A DNA stretch of 40,811 bases from Myxacorys chilensis ATA2-1-KO14. GTDB lineage: Bacteria > Cyanobacteriota > Cyanobacteriia > Leptolyngbyales > Leptolyngbyaceae. The position numbers and the translations under genes are program-made. The notes below the pieces were generated by a model. That model saw only the letters and a list, made by a program, of their open reading frames with translations, searched no databases and was not told where the DNA came from. Below are positions 33,337 through 40,811 of this stretch, piece by piece. How positions within the stretch are numbered: the first letter of the stretch is position 1; the number at the start of each line of letters is the position of its first letter. The stretch lies in NCBI GenBank assembly GCA_019359275.1, contig JAHHHP010000049.1, positions 1-40,811 on the forward strand. The letters run 5' to 3'.

Positions 33337-33354
33337 GTGGGGTCATTTTGGCTC
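33337..33354 (-). promoter_or_regulatory. 18-bp motif upstream of precursor 3
   Basis: Identical to 32639-32656 (GAGCCAAAATGACCCCAC on the minus strand). Eighteen bases downstream on that strand is TATATG, a -10-like sequence, matching TATCTT at the other copy. It begins 22 bp beyond the terminator hairpin of the upstream operon. Confidence 0.65.
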
Positions 33355-33375
33355 GGTTCTAAGAGAAATTTCCAT

Positions 33376-33401
33376 AAAAAAAGGCGCAATTATTTGCGCC
33401 T
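33376..33401 (-). terminator. Intrinsic terminator of the hlyD-hetP transcript
   Basis: AGGCGCAA (33382-33389) and TTGCGCCT (33394-33401) form a perfect 8-bp stem with a 4-base loop. On the minus strand it is followed by a run of seven Ts (33382-33376, the first also pairing). It separates the HetP-family gene from precursor 3. Confidence 0.92.
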
Positions 33402-33521
33402 CGGCGAAATTTATAGCAAATTAAAAAGTGCTCCTCACAAGTTTGGCAGAGCTAATTCTTTGGAGCCTTGCTTTGCGCTAGTTACAAGCAGTTAACCATC
33501 TAATTTTTTCTTAGCTTAACC

Positions 33522-34001
33522 TCATCTTGGCATTTCTAGCGGTTCATAAATGCCTTGTGAGTTAATAGACGGTCGCGCTTCGTAATCACCAAACCGTTCG
33601 AGTGCCTGAGCGCAATTCAGAACGGAGCCATACTTCGGAGCATCGGTATTTGTCCACCATTCAAAGTGACCACCCCGAATTTCCGTCTTTTGTTTATCTA
33701 ACACTTCTAAGTAAGCTAAATCAGGCGTCTGATGAAGATGAGATCGCAGAGATTTTGCGGCATCTGTTTGATGTTGGTCTTTAGCCCGAATCTCCTGAAG
33801 ATTTTCTTTGACTAACCGATTGTAGGTTCGGCGAGGAATGTAGTGACAAGGATTGTAACCTGCGAACCGCAAAATCAGGATACATGCCCAAGAGTACTTC
33901 CCCTCAAGAATGGCATCAACGACCTGAGTAAACTGCTCAGGAGTCATTGCTTTATCGGTTTTGCTATTGGAGTTTTGAGCGTAATAATTTGAGGGATTCA
34001 T
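33522..34001 (-). CDS. HetP-family protein
   Basis: 159 residues, ATG at 34001 behind a strong ribosome binding site (AGGAGAAAGGG). The HetP core is clear at about residues 19-66: MTPEQFTQVVDAILEGKYSW, then ACILILRFAGYNP and HYIPRRTYNRL. A second conserved block (DLAYLEVLDKQKTEIRGGHF) lies at 93-112. In Anabaena HetP acts late in the commitment of cells to heterocysts, and homologues also exist in filaments without heterocysts; the biochemical activity is unknown. The length equals that of Anabaena HetP. The gene is 39 bp after hlyD and is its last cistron before a terminator. In Anabaena hetP also lies next to hetC, as here with one gene between. Confidence 0.88.
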   Translation of the reverse strand: MNPSNYYAQNSNSKTDKAMTPEQFTQVVDAILEGKYSWACILILRFAGYNPCHYIPRRTYNRLVKENLQEIRAKDQHQTDAAKSLRSHLHQTPDLAYLEVLDKQKTEIRGGHFEWWTNTDAPKYGSVLNCAQALERFGDYEARPSINSQGIYEPLEMPR

Positions 34002-34040
34002 CCCTTTCTCCTTTTTATTAAAGAGAGCTACACAAAAAAA

Positions 34041-35402
34041 TTACAAGTTGACATCGCCTTGTAGTTTCTTAAACGGCTCCGTCAGAAGATCTAAAATTCG
34101 ACGGCGGCGTGTGACGATTTCAGTGGTTGCCGTTTGCCCTGACTTAAACAAAACTTTTTGATGCTCTTTTGTAACGTAGGTGCGGTCTAACTCCACCTCA
34201 ACTCGGTAGACTTGCCCAAGCTGCTCGTTGGCTTGGGCGTCTGGAGAGATGGTCATCACCTTACCCGCAATGACGCCGTAATCTTGGTATGGGTAGGCGT
34301 CAAGCTTCACTTGCACTGGCATTCCAGCCTTGACAAAGCCTGCTTCCTGGCTGGGCAGCATGGCCGATACGACCAGCGGTTTGCCGCTAGGAGCAATTTC
34401 AGCGATCGGTTGTCCTATCTGTACGACTTCTCCCGAATTATGAATATTGAGGGTGGAAATCATTCCATCCGCAGGGGAATACAGAAACTGTTGTTTTAAT
34501 TTGGTGTTTGCCGCTTTGATTAAGGTTTCTAGCTGGCTAATCTTCGCTTGCAGTTGAGCAATTTTGATGTCCTGCTGCTGCGATCGCTGTTTTGCCTCCT
34601 GCTGAAATTCCTTCTCTTCCGTTTGCTTTTGTTTCAGCCCAACTTGCGATCGCTGGGCTTCCCCAATCAGCCGCTGGAGAGTTCCTTCGTGTTCGGTAAT
34701 CGTGCGCTGATGAGTCCGCAACTGTTGCTCTATCTGAAAGATTTGCTCTTGTGAGATGGCTCCCGCTACTACTAACGGTTGTAATCGGCTCAGACGCTCT
34801 TCTTGGGCAGAGGCATCTACCTGTAACTGCTCAAGCAACTGCCGCGTTGTGCTGATATCGCCCTGTGCTTGGGCAACTTCTACCTCTTGCGCTTGCGTGG
34901 CTGCCTGAATGACAGCTACATGCGTGCGATCCTGTAGTTGGCTCTGCATCAGCAAATTATGCATTTGGCCTAATTCAGTTTGAGCTGCTGACAAATCTTT
35001 TTCTAAACGCTCTACTTCACGGGTTGCTAGTTCTGTATCGAATTCGACCAAGACTTGTCCTGCCTTGACCACATCTCCTTCTTTGACCAAAACACGAGCC
35101 ACTTTGCCCGTCTCTAGGGGATTCACTTTGTAAACATTGCCTTTAGGAATCAGTTTCCCTTGGCCGTAAGCGACTTCATTGAGTTGCCCAAACCAAGCCC
35201 AAGTCGCAAAGCAAACTAAAAAGGCAACTCCTCCTACTGCTAGCCGAAAAGGAAGCACCGAAGGAGGCTGGTCAAGCAGGGTGCGTACCGGAATAGACCA
35301 ATTTAATGAAGCAGTATTGTCTATTGAATTAGCTGGAATGGCTGTCTGTAGCTGACGATCGGGGGACTGGGAACGTCGGCTTTGAGGGGCAGTATTGAAC
35401 AT
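34041..35402 (-). CDS. HlyD-family membrane fusion protein of the peptide exporter
   Basis: 453 residues, ATG at 35402 with GAGG 5 bp upstream. A cytoplasmic N-terminus of ~50 residues and one membrane helix at 53-71 are followed by a lipoyl-like half (GKVARVLVKEGDVVKAGQVL). A long coiled-coil hairpin (about 125-310, rich in Gln, Glu and Leu) comes next, then the second lipoyl half (FLYSPADGMISTLNIHNSGE) and a beta-barrel domain (AMLPSQEAGFVKAGMPVQVK). Such proteins bridge an inner-membrane ABC exporter to an outer-membrane TolC-type channel; no TolC gene is in the window. It lies between the HetC-like exporter and the HetP gene, so it is the obvious adaptor for that exporter. Confidence 0.92.
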   Translation of the reverse strand: MFNTAPQSRRSQSPDRQLQTAIPANSIDNTASLNWSIPVRTLLDQPPSVLPFRLAVGGVAFLVCFATWAWFGQLNEVAYGQGKLIPKGNVYKVNPLETGKVARVLVKEGDVVKAGQVLVEFDTELATREVERLEKDLSAAQTELGQMHNLLMQSQLQDRTHVAVIQAATQAQEVEVAQAQGDISTTRQLLEQLQVDASAQEERLSRLQPLVVAGAISQEQIFQIEQQLRTHQRTITEHEGTLQRLIGEAQRSQVGLKQKQTEEKEFQQEAKQRSQQQDIKIAQLQAKISQLETLIKAANTKLKQQFLYSPADGMISTLNIHNSGEVVQIGQPIAEIAPSGKPLVVSAMLPSQEAGFVKAGMPVQVKLDAYPYQDYGVIAGKVMTISPDAQANEQLGQVYRVEVELDRTYVTKEHQKVLFKSGQTATTEIVTRRRRILDLLTEPFKKLQGDVNL

Positions 35403-35968
35403 AAATGCCTCAAGCGTTCAGAATTTACAGACTTGTATCAGAGGGAACAATTCGACTTTGGAGGGGAATTTCTATAGCGTTAACCATAGCATTAGAGATC
35501 TCATGGCAACGTGTTAGAACTAACAGCTATTTAACTTTTGAAAACTTGTATTGCGTTCATTATAACGACACTGCTAATAATGTCATTCTATGTGCTGCAT
35601 TTGTTAGAATTTTTAATCTCTAAGCCAACCTTACACCAAATTATTGATTTAACTTGCTTGTGAATCCATGTTGCAATTGCCGTTTCTATAAACATAGAGT
35701 TAGCAATCAATAAATCTTGCATTTGACTATAGATTTCACTGAATGTTTTTTGTATTCACAGTACTTTCCTAGCGCTGTTCAAAGCATTGAAGGTGTAAAT
35801 CAAACAGAACTGACGGATTGGCAGCGGATGTTGAAGGCATCTACTACATCAGTTGTCAAATCCACTGCCAGTTTTTTCGTCAGTCCTGTTAACTGAGGAA
35901 GCACTTTGTTCTAAGGTTGTCGGCAATTTACCCTAAATCTTGCTGCCGTTCAGACACGGGAACTAGTA
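35403..35968. other. Spacer between the HetC-like gene and hlyD
   Basis: 566 bases on the downstream side of the HetC-like gene. A long imperfect inverted repeat lies at 35803-35890. The left part is AT-rich and should hold a separate promoter for hlyD-hetP. A frame reading ...TELTDWQRMLKAS... runs through the inverted repeat but has no start codon and was not called. Confidence 0.5.
35803..35890. repeat. Large imperfect inverted repeat (possible hairpin RNA or small mobile-element relic)
   Basis: Outer arms AACAGAACTGACG (35803-35815) and CGTCAGTCCTGTT (35878-35890) match at 12 of 13 positions. Inner arms TGGCAGCGGAT (35819-35829) and ATCCACTGCCA (35860-35870) match at 10 of 11. A 30-base loop remains. 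No T-run follows on the minus strand, so it is not a classical terminator for the HetC-like gene. Confidence 0.75.
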
Positions 35969-38900
35969 CTAAAGATCAAGTTGCTGTTGAGCAAGGTGAT
36001 AGTAAAGTCCTTGGAGTGCAATTAGCTCATCGTGAGTTCCTTGTTCAACAAGAACCCCGCGATCGAGAACCAAGATCCGATCGGCGTTTCTCACCGTCGA
36101 TAAACGGTGAGCAATGATAAAAATGGTGCGTCCGCGACTAATCCGCGCCAAATTTTGTTGAAATCGACGCTCTGACTCTGTATCTAGAGAGCTTGTAGCT
36201 TCGTCGAGAATCAGTAAGGCTGGGCTGCCCAGTAGAGCACGCGCGATCGCAATTCGTTGCCGTTGCCCACCCGATAAATTTGCGCCACGTTCCCCTACTT
36301 TGGTGTTGTAGCCCAACGGCAAATCCTGAATAAATGTATGAGCTTCTGCCAGTTTGGCAACATCCACAACTTCATTTAGCGTGAACTCTGGACGGTAAAG
36401 CTGAATGTTTTCCAAAATCGTGCCAGAGAACAAGAAGCACTCCTGCGGCACAACACCCATTTGCGATCGCAAAGATTGTGGAGAAACATGTTTAATGTCG
36501 TGCCCATCCACCAAAATTCGACCACTCGTAGGGTGATATAGCCCTTGCAACAGCTTCACAAGCGTACTTTTTCCAGAGCCACTCCGCCCAACGATCGCGA
36601 TCGTTTGTCCCGCTTGGACAGTGAAAGAGAGATTTTGCAGAGTATTGTGTTCTTCTGCCGTGTCGTAGCTAAAGGTCACATTACTAAACTGCATCTCTCC
36701 CTGGATAGAGGGCAAGACAAACATCGGTTGTCCAGGAGCTTCTTCTGGTTCTGTTGCAAACACATCATTCAGGCGTTCTACCGAGATTAAGACCTCCTGG
36801 AACTCGTCCCACAAGCCAACTAGGGCCAGAACTGGGCCAAGGACATTGCCGACTAGCATGTTGAACGCTACAAATTGCCCAATTGTGAGTTCGCCTTGAA
36901 TCACTAATGTTGCTCCGTACCATAGGAGCGCCGTGCTACCCAAGGAATTGATTGTTCCTCCCACAACTTGTAGATTGTTGGCAAACTTTTGTCCCTTAAA
37001 TTGAACGTTGAGTGTCGTTGTCAGGCTGTCTTCCCAGCGCCAACGAACTTCGCGTTCAGCCGCGACCGATTTCACTGTGGCAACGCCTGTCAGCATTTCA
37101 ACCATCAAAGAGTTCTGTTCGGCAGTTGCATTAAAGACTTCTCGTGAGATTTGTCTCAGAAATGGGGTTGCCCCAAGCGTGAGGAGTGCGATCGGTGGAA
37201 TTAAAGCGAGTACTAGCAGAGTGAGCCGCCAGTTGTAGTACAACATCAATCCGAGGTAGACGATCGCCATTGACGCATCTAACCAAGTAGAAATCGCTTG
37301 ACGCATGAGAAACATCTGAATTTTGCGATTCTCTTGCACGCGCGTAATGATGTCACCCACTTGACGAGCTTCAAAAAATTTCAACGGCAATGCTAACGTG
37401 TGACTAATAAAAGCGCTAATTAACGTGAGATCAATTCGGTTGGAAAAGTAATCTAGTAGATACTGACGAACGGCAACCAATCCAACGCGCCAAATACCAA
37501 ACAGAATCAACCCTATCGAGAACACGTGAAGAGTCGCCAAACTTTTTTGGGTGACGACTCGATCTAGAATCACTTGTGTAAATAGAGGAGTGATGAGACC
37601 AAATACCTGCACTAACAAAGACAAAAAGATAATTTGCCAAAGCACAGAGCGGTAAGACCACAACACTCCCCAAAAGCGTCCAAGATCCCGCTTTTCTGTT
37701 TTTGCCTTCCTGAGTTGAGAGGTAGGATCTAGAAGCAAGGCGTACCCTGTCCAGCTATTCAAAAACTCTTGGCGCGTCAACTTACGTTTTCCGCGAGCGG
37801 GATCGGCAACTAGCACTCGATCGCCCTTGATCCGATAGACGACTACGTAGTGATCGCCCTGCCAATGGGCAATCCAAGGGTTTCCCTGTTCCTCTAAGCG
37901 ACTGAGACTCGCTCGCACGGGTCGTGCCTGAAAGCCTACGCTCTCTGCGGCTACTGCCAAGTTCTTGAGGGAAGCTCCCGATCGCCCTACCTTGGCCAAA
38001 TCTCGCAGAAGGTTAATCCCAAATCGCTTTCCCCAAAACTGGCCAATCATGCTTAAACAAGCAACGCCGCAATCTGATGAACTTTGTTGCTGAATGAACG
38101 GATAGCCATACAAGAGCCTGGGTTGCCAGCGACGCCGTTTTGTCGGTTTGGGAAACGGCACGATCGTGCCTTCGCTTCGCGAAGATCTGTCTTGCTGGGA
38201 GGAACGGACTGACTCGCTCGATGGCTTGGCTCCTACAGGTGGAACTAAACGGGGCTTAGAGCGGTCTGCCTTGGGTGAAGTATCTGCTGCCTTGGGCTGC
38301 AAAGATCTATTCGTTGCAGGGCCTGCTGACGTTGTGCGAGTACTTTCTGACCCGTTGGTCGCTGCTGCTAAAACAGGCGCGATCGCAGTTTTCCAATACT
38401 CGATCGAAACTTTGTAAATCAGCAGATCTGTCTTTGCTCTCCAATCGGTTGATGTATCTTGGAGACGGCTCCAACTTGCGCCCATACCGATTGACTCAGA
38501 TAAGCTGTTAACATCCTCTACCTCACCCTGGCGCAACCAAAAATAACCAGATTGACAAGCGTCTACCTCAGACAACAGTGTGCCAGCAGAAACTTGGATC
38601 TCTTCTATGTAAGGCAACCACTGCTGAATTTGATAGCTCGTTAGCAATTCTGTTGCTACACCGCCGACGCTTCCAGCAAGATAGGCTCTTAGAAAAACCA
38701 GGCGTTCCCGCTGAATGGCCTGCTGTTTAATCACCTCTCGCAGTGGCGGAAATCGCTCAAACCAAGGCTCTAATTGAGCCAGAGAAAGGTGGGCAACTTG
38801 ACCTCCACTAGCACCAATAGCTTCATAGCTTAATGGCGCGTTGCAAAACTGAGAATCACCTCCAAAGGTCTCTCCTTCCTCTAGCACCATTGCCGAGATT

Positions 38901-39196
38901 TGACGCTGTCGAATCGGATCGTCACAAAGGATACGCACCCGACCCTGGAAAACTACATAAAGGGACTCAATTTGTTTACTCTGAACAGAAGTATCTGAAG
39001 CATCTGATAACCTATAATTAAGCAACGAGTCACCTAGCTGAAACTGGGTCACGCTCAGTAGCTGACTGAGGGCTAGTACTGACGTTTCAGATATTTCTGT
39101 TACCGACAGGAGTTTGAGGACAGCGAGGTCTTTCGTAGAGATAGATAGAGGAGCCTTAGAAGATTGCTCCACTTTAGATCCAGAATTCTTGCTCAT
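35969..39196 (-). CDS. HetC-like exporter: cNMP-binding-like domain, C39 peptidase, ABC transporter
   Basis: 1075 residues from ATG at 39196 (a GTG one codon earlier is possible; AAGGA lies just upstream). The residue numbers given here count from that GTG. A cyclic-nucleotide-binding-like domain lies at ~45-165 and a second, weaker one to ~280; the phosphate cassette reads FGGDSQFCNAPLSYEA and lacks the usual Glu and Arg. A Ser/Pro/Lys-rich linker follows. The C39 peptidase (365-495) has Q371/Q372, C377 (SSDCGVACL), H450 (DHYVVVY) and D466 (VADPA), a complete set. Then come a six-helix transmembrane domain (~510-810) and an ATPase with Walker A GRSGSGKST, signature LSGGQRQRIAIARA and Walker B LLILDEATSSLD. 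The domain order and the HetP neighbour match HetC of Anabaena. It should cleave and export the double-glycine precursors encoded nearby. Confidence 0.92.
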   Translation of the reverse strand: MSKNSGSKVEQSSKAPLSISTKDLAVLKLLSVTEISETSVLALSQLLSVTQFQLGDSLLNYRLSDASDTSVQSKQIESLYVVFQGRVRILCDDPIRQRQISAMVLEEGETFGGDSQFCNAPLSYEAIGASGGQVAHLSLAQLEPWFERFPPLREVIKQQAIQRERLVFLRAYLAGSVGGVATELLTSYQIQQWLPYIEEIQVSAGTLLSEVDACQSGYFWLRQGEVEDVNSLSESIGMGASWSRLQDTSTDWRAKTDLLIYKVSIEYWKTAIAPVLAAATNGSESTRTTSAGPATNRSLQPKAADTSPKADRSKPRLVPPVGAKPSSESVRSSQQDRSSRSEGTIVPFPKPTKRRRWQPRLLYGYPFIQQQSSSDCGVACLSMIGQFWGKRFGINLLRDLAKVGRSGASLKNLAVAAESVGFQARPVRASLSRLEEQGNPWIAHWQGDHYVVVYRIKGDRVLVADPARGKRKLTRQEFLNSWTGYALLLDPTSQLRKAKTEKRDLGRFWGVLWSYRSVLWQIIFLSLLVQVFGLITPLFTQVILDRVVTQKSLATLHVFSIGLILFGIWRVGLVAVRQYLLDYFSNRIDLTLISAFISHTLALPLKFFEARQVGDIITRVQENRKIQMFLMRQAISTWLDASMAIVYLGLMLYYNWRLTLLVLALIPPIALLTLGATPFLRQISREVFNATAEQNSLMVEMLTGVATVKSVAAEREVRWRWEDSLTTTLNVQFKGQKFANNLQVVGGTINSLGSTALLWYGATLVIQGELTIGQFVAFNMLVGNVLGPVLALVGLWDEFQEVLISVERLNDVFATEPEEAPGQPMFVLPSIQGEMQFSNVTFSYDTAEEHNTLQNLSFTVQAGQTIAIVGRSGSGKSTLVKLLQGLYHPTSGRILVDGHDIKHVSPQSLRSQMGVVPQECFLFSGTILENIQLYRPEFTLNEVVDVAKLAEAHTFIQDLPLGYNTKVGERGANLSGGQRQRIAIARALLGSPALLILDEATSSLDTESERRFQQNLARISRGRTIFIIAHRLSTVRNADRILVLDRGVLVEQGTHDELIALQGLYYHLAQQQLDL

Positions 39197-39963
39197 CACA
39201 TCCTTCCAGAAGGTTAAATTCAGATTAATAGGGAGTCTGAAGAGGGAGTAGCCTTAACGCGATTAGCACAGAGCGTAGCCCTGTAAAAACCGCAAGGCAT
39301 CCTCAGCCTCTTTATAGGCAATCCCACCGGATTAGACTCATAAATTTTATTCGCTTGCAAAGATCTGCTAAATTGCCAAAGTGATAATTCAGCAATCATT
39401 GATAGACATGCCGCTGATGCAGATGAAGTTTCGCTCTTTCAACTGGATTCAGTTACCCACGCGCAACTTTAGAATGAACGCCTTGCTTCACATCGCCGTT
39501 AATTTTTTGGCTGCATTCATTTTTTGTAGTGCGAGTAATTAGCTTGCCTCCTATGGAGTAATCTTTATCGATGCTACTGAGTATCTGTAAGCAATCCAAA
39601 GATGCTGATTACATCAAAACTTATCGTTTCACGATTTATTAGACTTGCTATCGTGATAACGCTTATAAATTTGGATAACGTTGCTTTGACAAAGTCAAGA
39701 TTTAGCGTGAAAATCGGGCTCATCAAACTAACTGGAGCGCTAATCGTAACTAGAAACGGGTAAAAGCAATAGTTCTCAAGATCACGCTAGATCTACTGCA
39801 AGACTAATCGCTGGGGTTCAGTCCTGTCAAGGGTCTAAATATATCTTCAGAGAAGCATTAATCTATATATAGTCATATGACTTTTGAAGAATATGTTGTC
39901 GGGCAAGTCCTAGCGAATTACTTTATGTATGATGATCTGTACTTGTTTTGTGAGTTGACCATC
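39197..39963. other. Divergent intergenic region between the HetC-like and DUF561 genes
   Basis: 767 bases. It contains the promoters of both flanking genes and one 44-codon frame listed separately. There are several AT-rich stretches, and no CRISPR, tRNA or clear terminator was seen. Confidence 0.5.
39408..39542 (+). pseudogene. Possible small ORF or transposase-tail relic
   Basis: A 44-codon frame from ATG (39408) to TAG. The peptide starts MPLMQMKFRSFNWIQLPTRN and ends with a hydrophobic stretch. There is no ribosome binding site and no known family. The R-S-F-N-W-x-x-L and final aliphatic helix faintly recall the C-terminal end of IS transposases, but that is an impression only. Confidence 0.2.
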
Positions 39964-40713
39964 ATGACAATTCTCCCTACGCTACAGAGTGCTTTAGAAC
40001 AGGGACGTGCCCTCAAGATTATTAGCGGTTTAAATAATTTTGATCGCGATCGCGTGGCTGCCGTTGTTAAATCTGCTGATGTCGGCGGTGCAACTTTTAT
40101 CGATATTGCTGCAAGCCCTGATTTAGTAAGGATGGCAAAGAAACTCACCGCATTGCCGATCTGCGTTTCGGCGGTTGAACCTGAGTTATTTGTGACAGCC
40201 GTCGATGCGGGTGCAGATCTCATTGAGATTGGCAACTTCGATAGCTTTTATGCGCAGGGCATCCGGTTTGAAGCCGCAGAAGTTTTAGCCTTGACTCGTG
40301 CCACGCGTGAGCGGCTGCCCCACGTCATGCTATCTGTAACGGTTCCTCACATTTTGCTGATCGATCAGCAAGTTCACTTGGCAGAAGAATTGGTGGCCGC
40401 AGGCGCAGACATCATTCAAACTGAAGGGGGTACGTCCTCTAATCCGGCTCATTCAGGTTCGCTTGGTTTAATCGAGAAAGCGGCTCCGACCTTAGCGGCG
40501 GCCTATGAGATTTCGCGTGCCGTGAGTGTGCCCGTGTTGTGTGCATCGGGGCTATCAAGCGTGACGGCTCCTCTTGCGATCGCAGCAGGCGCATCGGGTA
40601 TTGGGGTTGGAACCGCTATCAATAAGCTCGATAGTGAAATAGCAATGATTGCGGCAGTTCGAGCGTTAGTTGAATCGTTGTCAACGGTTAGCCGCACGCG
40701 ATCGCTGGTTTAG
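39964..40713 (+). CDS. DUF561/Ycf23-family protein (TIM-barrel-like)
   Basis: 249 residues. ATG at 39964 is preferred; an in-frame ATG at 39877 adds 29 residues unlike the family. The sequence has the Ycf23/DUF561 pattern: RALKIISGLNNFD near residue 16, ATFIDIAASPDLVRMAKKL, ICVSAVEPELF, AGADLIEIGNFDSFYAQG, LSVTVPHIL and GADIIQTEGGTSSNP, then CASGLSSVTAPLAIAAGASGIGVG. The repeated G-A-D-x-I and ending G-A-S-G-I-G-V-G indicate a phosphate-binding (beta/alpha)8 barrel. The family occurs in cyanobacteria and in red-algal plastid genomes; its reaction is unknown. It is closed by a strong terminator. Confidence 0.9.
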   Translation: MTILPTLQSALEQGRALKIISGLNNFDRDRVAAVVKSADVGGATFIDIAASPDLVRMAKKLTALPICVSAVEPELFVTAVDAGADLIEIGNFDSFYAQGIRFEAAEVLALTRATRERLPHVMLSVTVPHILLIDQQVHLAEELVAAGADIIQTEGGTSSNPAHSGSLGLIEKAAPTLAAAYEISRAVSVPVLCASGLSSVTAPLAIAAGASGIGVGTAINKLDSEIAMIAAVRALVESLSTVSRTRSLV

Positions 40714-40742
40714 TCAATCCATAGCTTGATCAAAGAATGGTC

Positions 40743-40790
40743 CAATCAAAAAACCGTAATGCTTTTGAAGGCGTTACGGTTTTTTGATTG
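40743..40790 (+). terminator. Strong terminator of the DUF561 gene, probably bidirectional
   Basis: CAATCAAAAAACCGTAA (40743-40759) pairs perfectly over 17 bases with TTACGGTTTTTTGATTG (40774-40790), loop 14 bases. The arms carry A6 and T6 runs, so a T-tract follows the GC part of the stem on either strand. Confidence 0.93.
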
Positions 40791-40811
40791 TAGTTTAGAA
40801 CAGATCAAATC

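Larger units (their letters stand above)
33195..33521. other. Spacer between precursor 3 and the HetP-family gene
   Basis: 327 bases. It holds the precursor 3 upstream region with the 18-bp motif (33337-33354) and a strong minus-strand terminator (33376-33401). The remainder, up to the HetP stop codon, shows nothing recognisable. Confidence 0.6.

Noticed and set aside
35740..35893. Open frame containing ELTDWQRMLK in the HetC-hlyD gap, transposase-like at first sight
   Set aside because: No start codon before the relevant part, no further transposase motifs, and the frame follows the inverted repeat.
1..40811. tRNA, rRNA or CRISPR arrays
   Set aside because: No tRNA-like T-loop with matching acceptor, rRNA segment or spaced repeat series was recognised by eye; a covariance search would be needed to exclude tRNAs fully.

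Overview
The window looks like a chromosomal segment of a cyanobacterium. HIP1 octamers (GCGATCGC) and half-sites are scattered throughout. Several genes are of cyanobacterial type: a Ccs1/CcdA cytochrome c maturation pair, DUF561/Ycf23, MenH, a CYP110-like P450, DUF2605/DUF2973 proteins, Uma2 (DUF820) proteins and a HetP-family protein. The sequence does not show whether the organism forms heterocysts. No tRNA, rRNA, CRISPR array or complete insertion sequence was recognised.

Layout. 1-2.9 kb is accessory: the cut end of an IS1-type transposase gene, two small membrane-linked genes, and a PemK/MazF toxin-antitoxin pair between short repeats. 3-18 kb is mostly housekeeping: a large GH15/phosphorylase-kinase-alpha-like protein, a cytochrome b561-type protein, NAD-type GAPDH between two inverted paralogous Uma2 genes, a UvrD-like helicase, another Uma2 gene, and an operon of sugar-type ABC ATPase, ccdA and ccs1. 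18-30 kb holds a VapBC-like pair whose toxin lacks a catalytic Asp, an MDR oxidoreductase, a P450, a Ser/Thr kinase with a proline-rich tail, menH, thrS, DUF2605 and DUF2973 genes, a DUF697-type GTPase and a fourth Uma2 gene.

The most interesting region is about 30.2-39.2 kb, all on the minus strand. In transcription order it encodes a HetC-like exporter (degenerate cNMP-binding domain, intact C39 peptidase, ABC transporter), an HlyD-family adaptor, a HetP-family protein, three small proteins with related double-glycine-type leaders, a PpiC-like chaperone/isomerase and a small poly-serine protein. The likely scheme is that the C39 domain trims the leaders and the ABC/HlyD pair exports the Cys-free, Ser/Thr-rich cores, with the PpiC protein assisting folding and HetP linking export to a regulatory programme. 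An 18-bp motif occurs upstream of two of the precursor genes at the same distance from a -10-like box. HetC and HetP are known as neighbours in heterocyst-forming Anabaena; finding them here with their own apparent leader-peptide substrates suggests the ancestral system was a peptide export and signalling or surface-fibre system. This scheme is inferred from domains and gene order.

The right end carries a DUF561/Ycf23 gene closed by a strong terminator.
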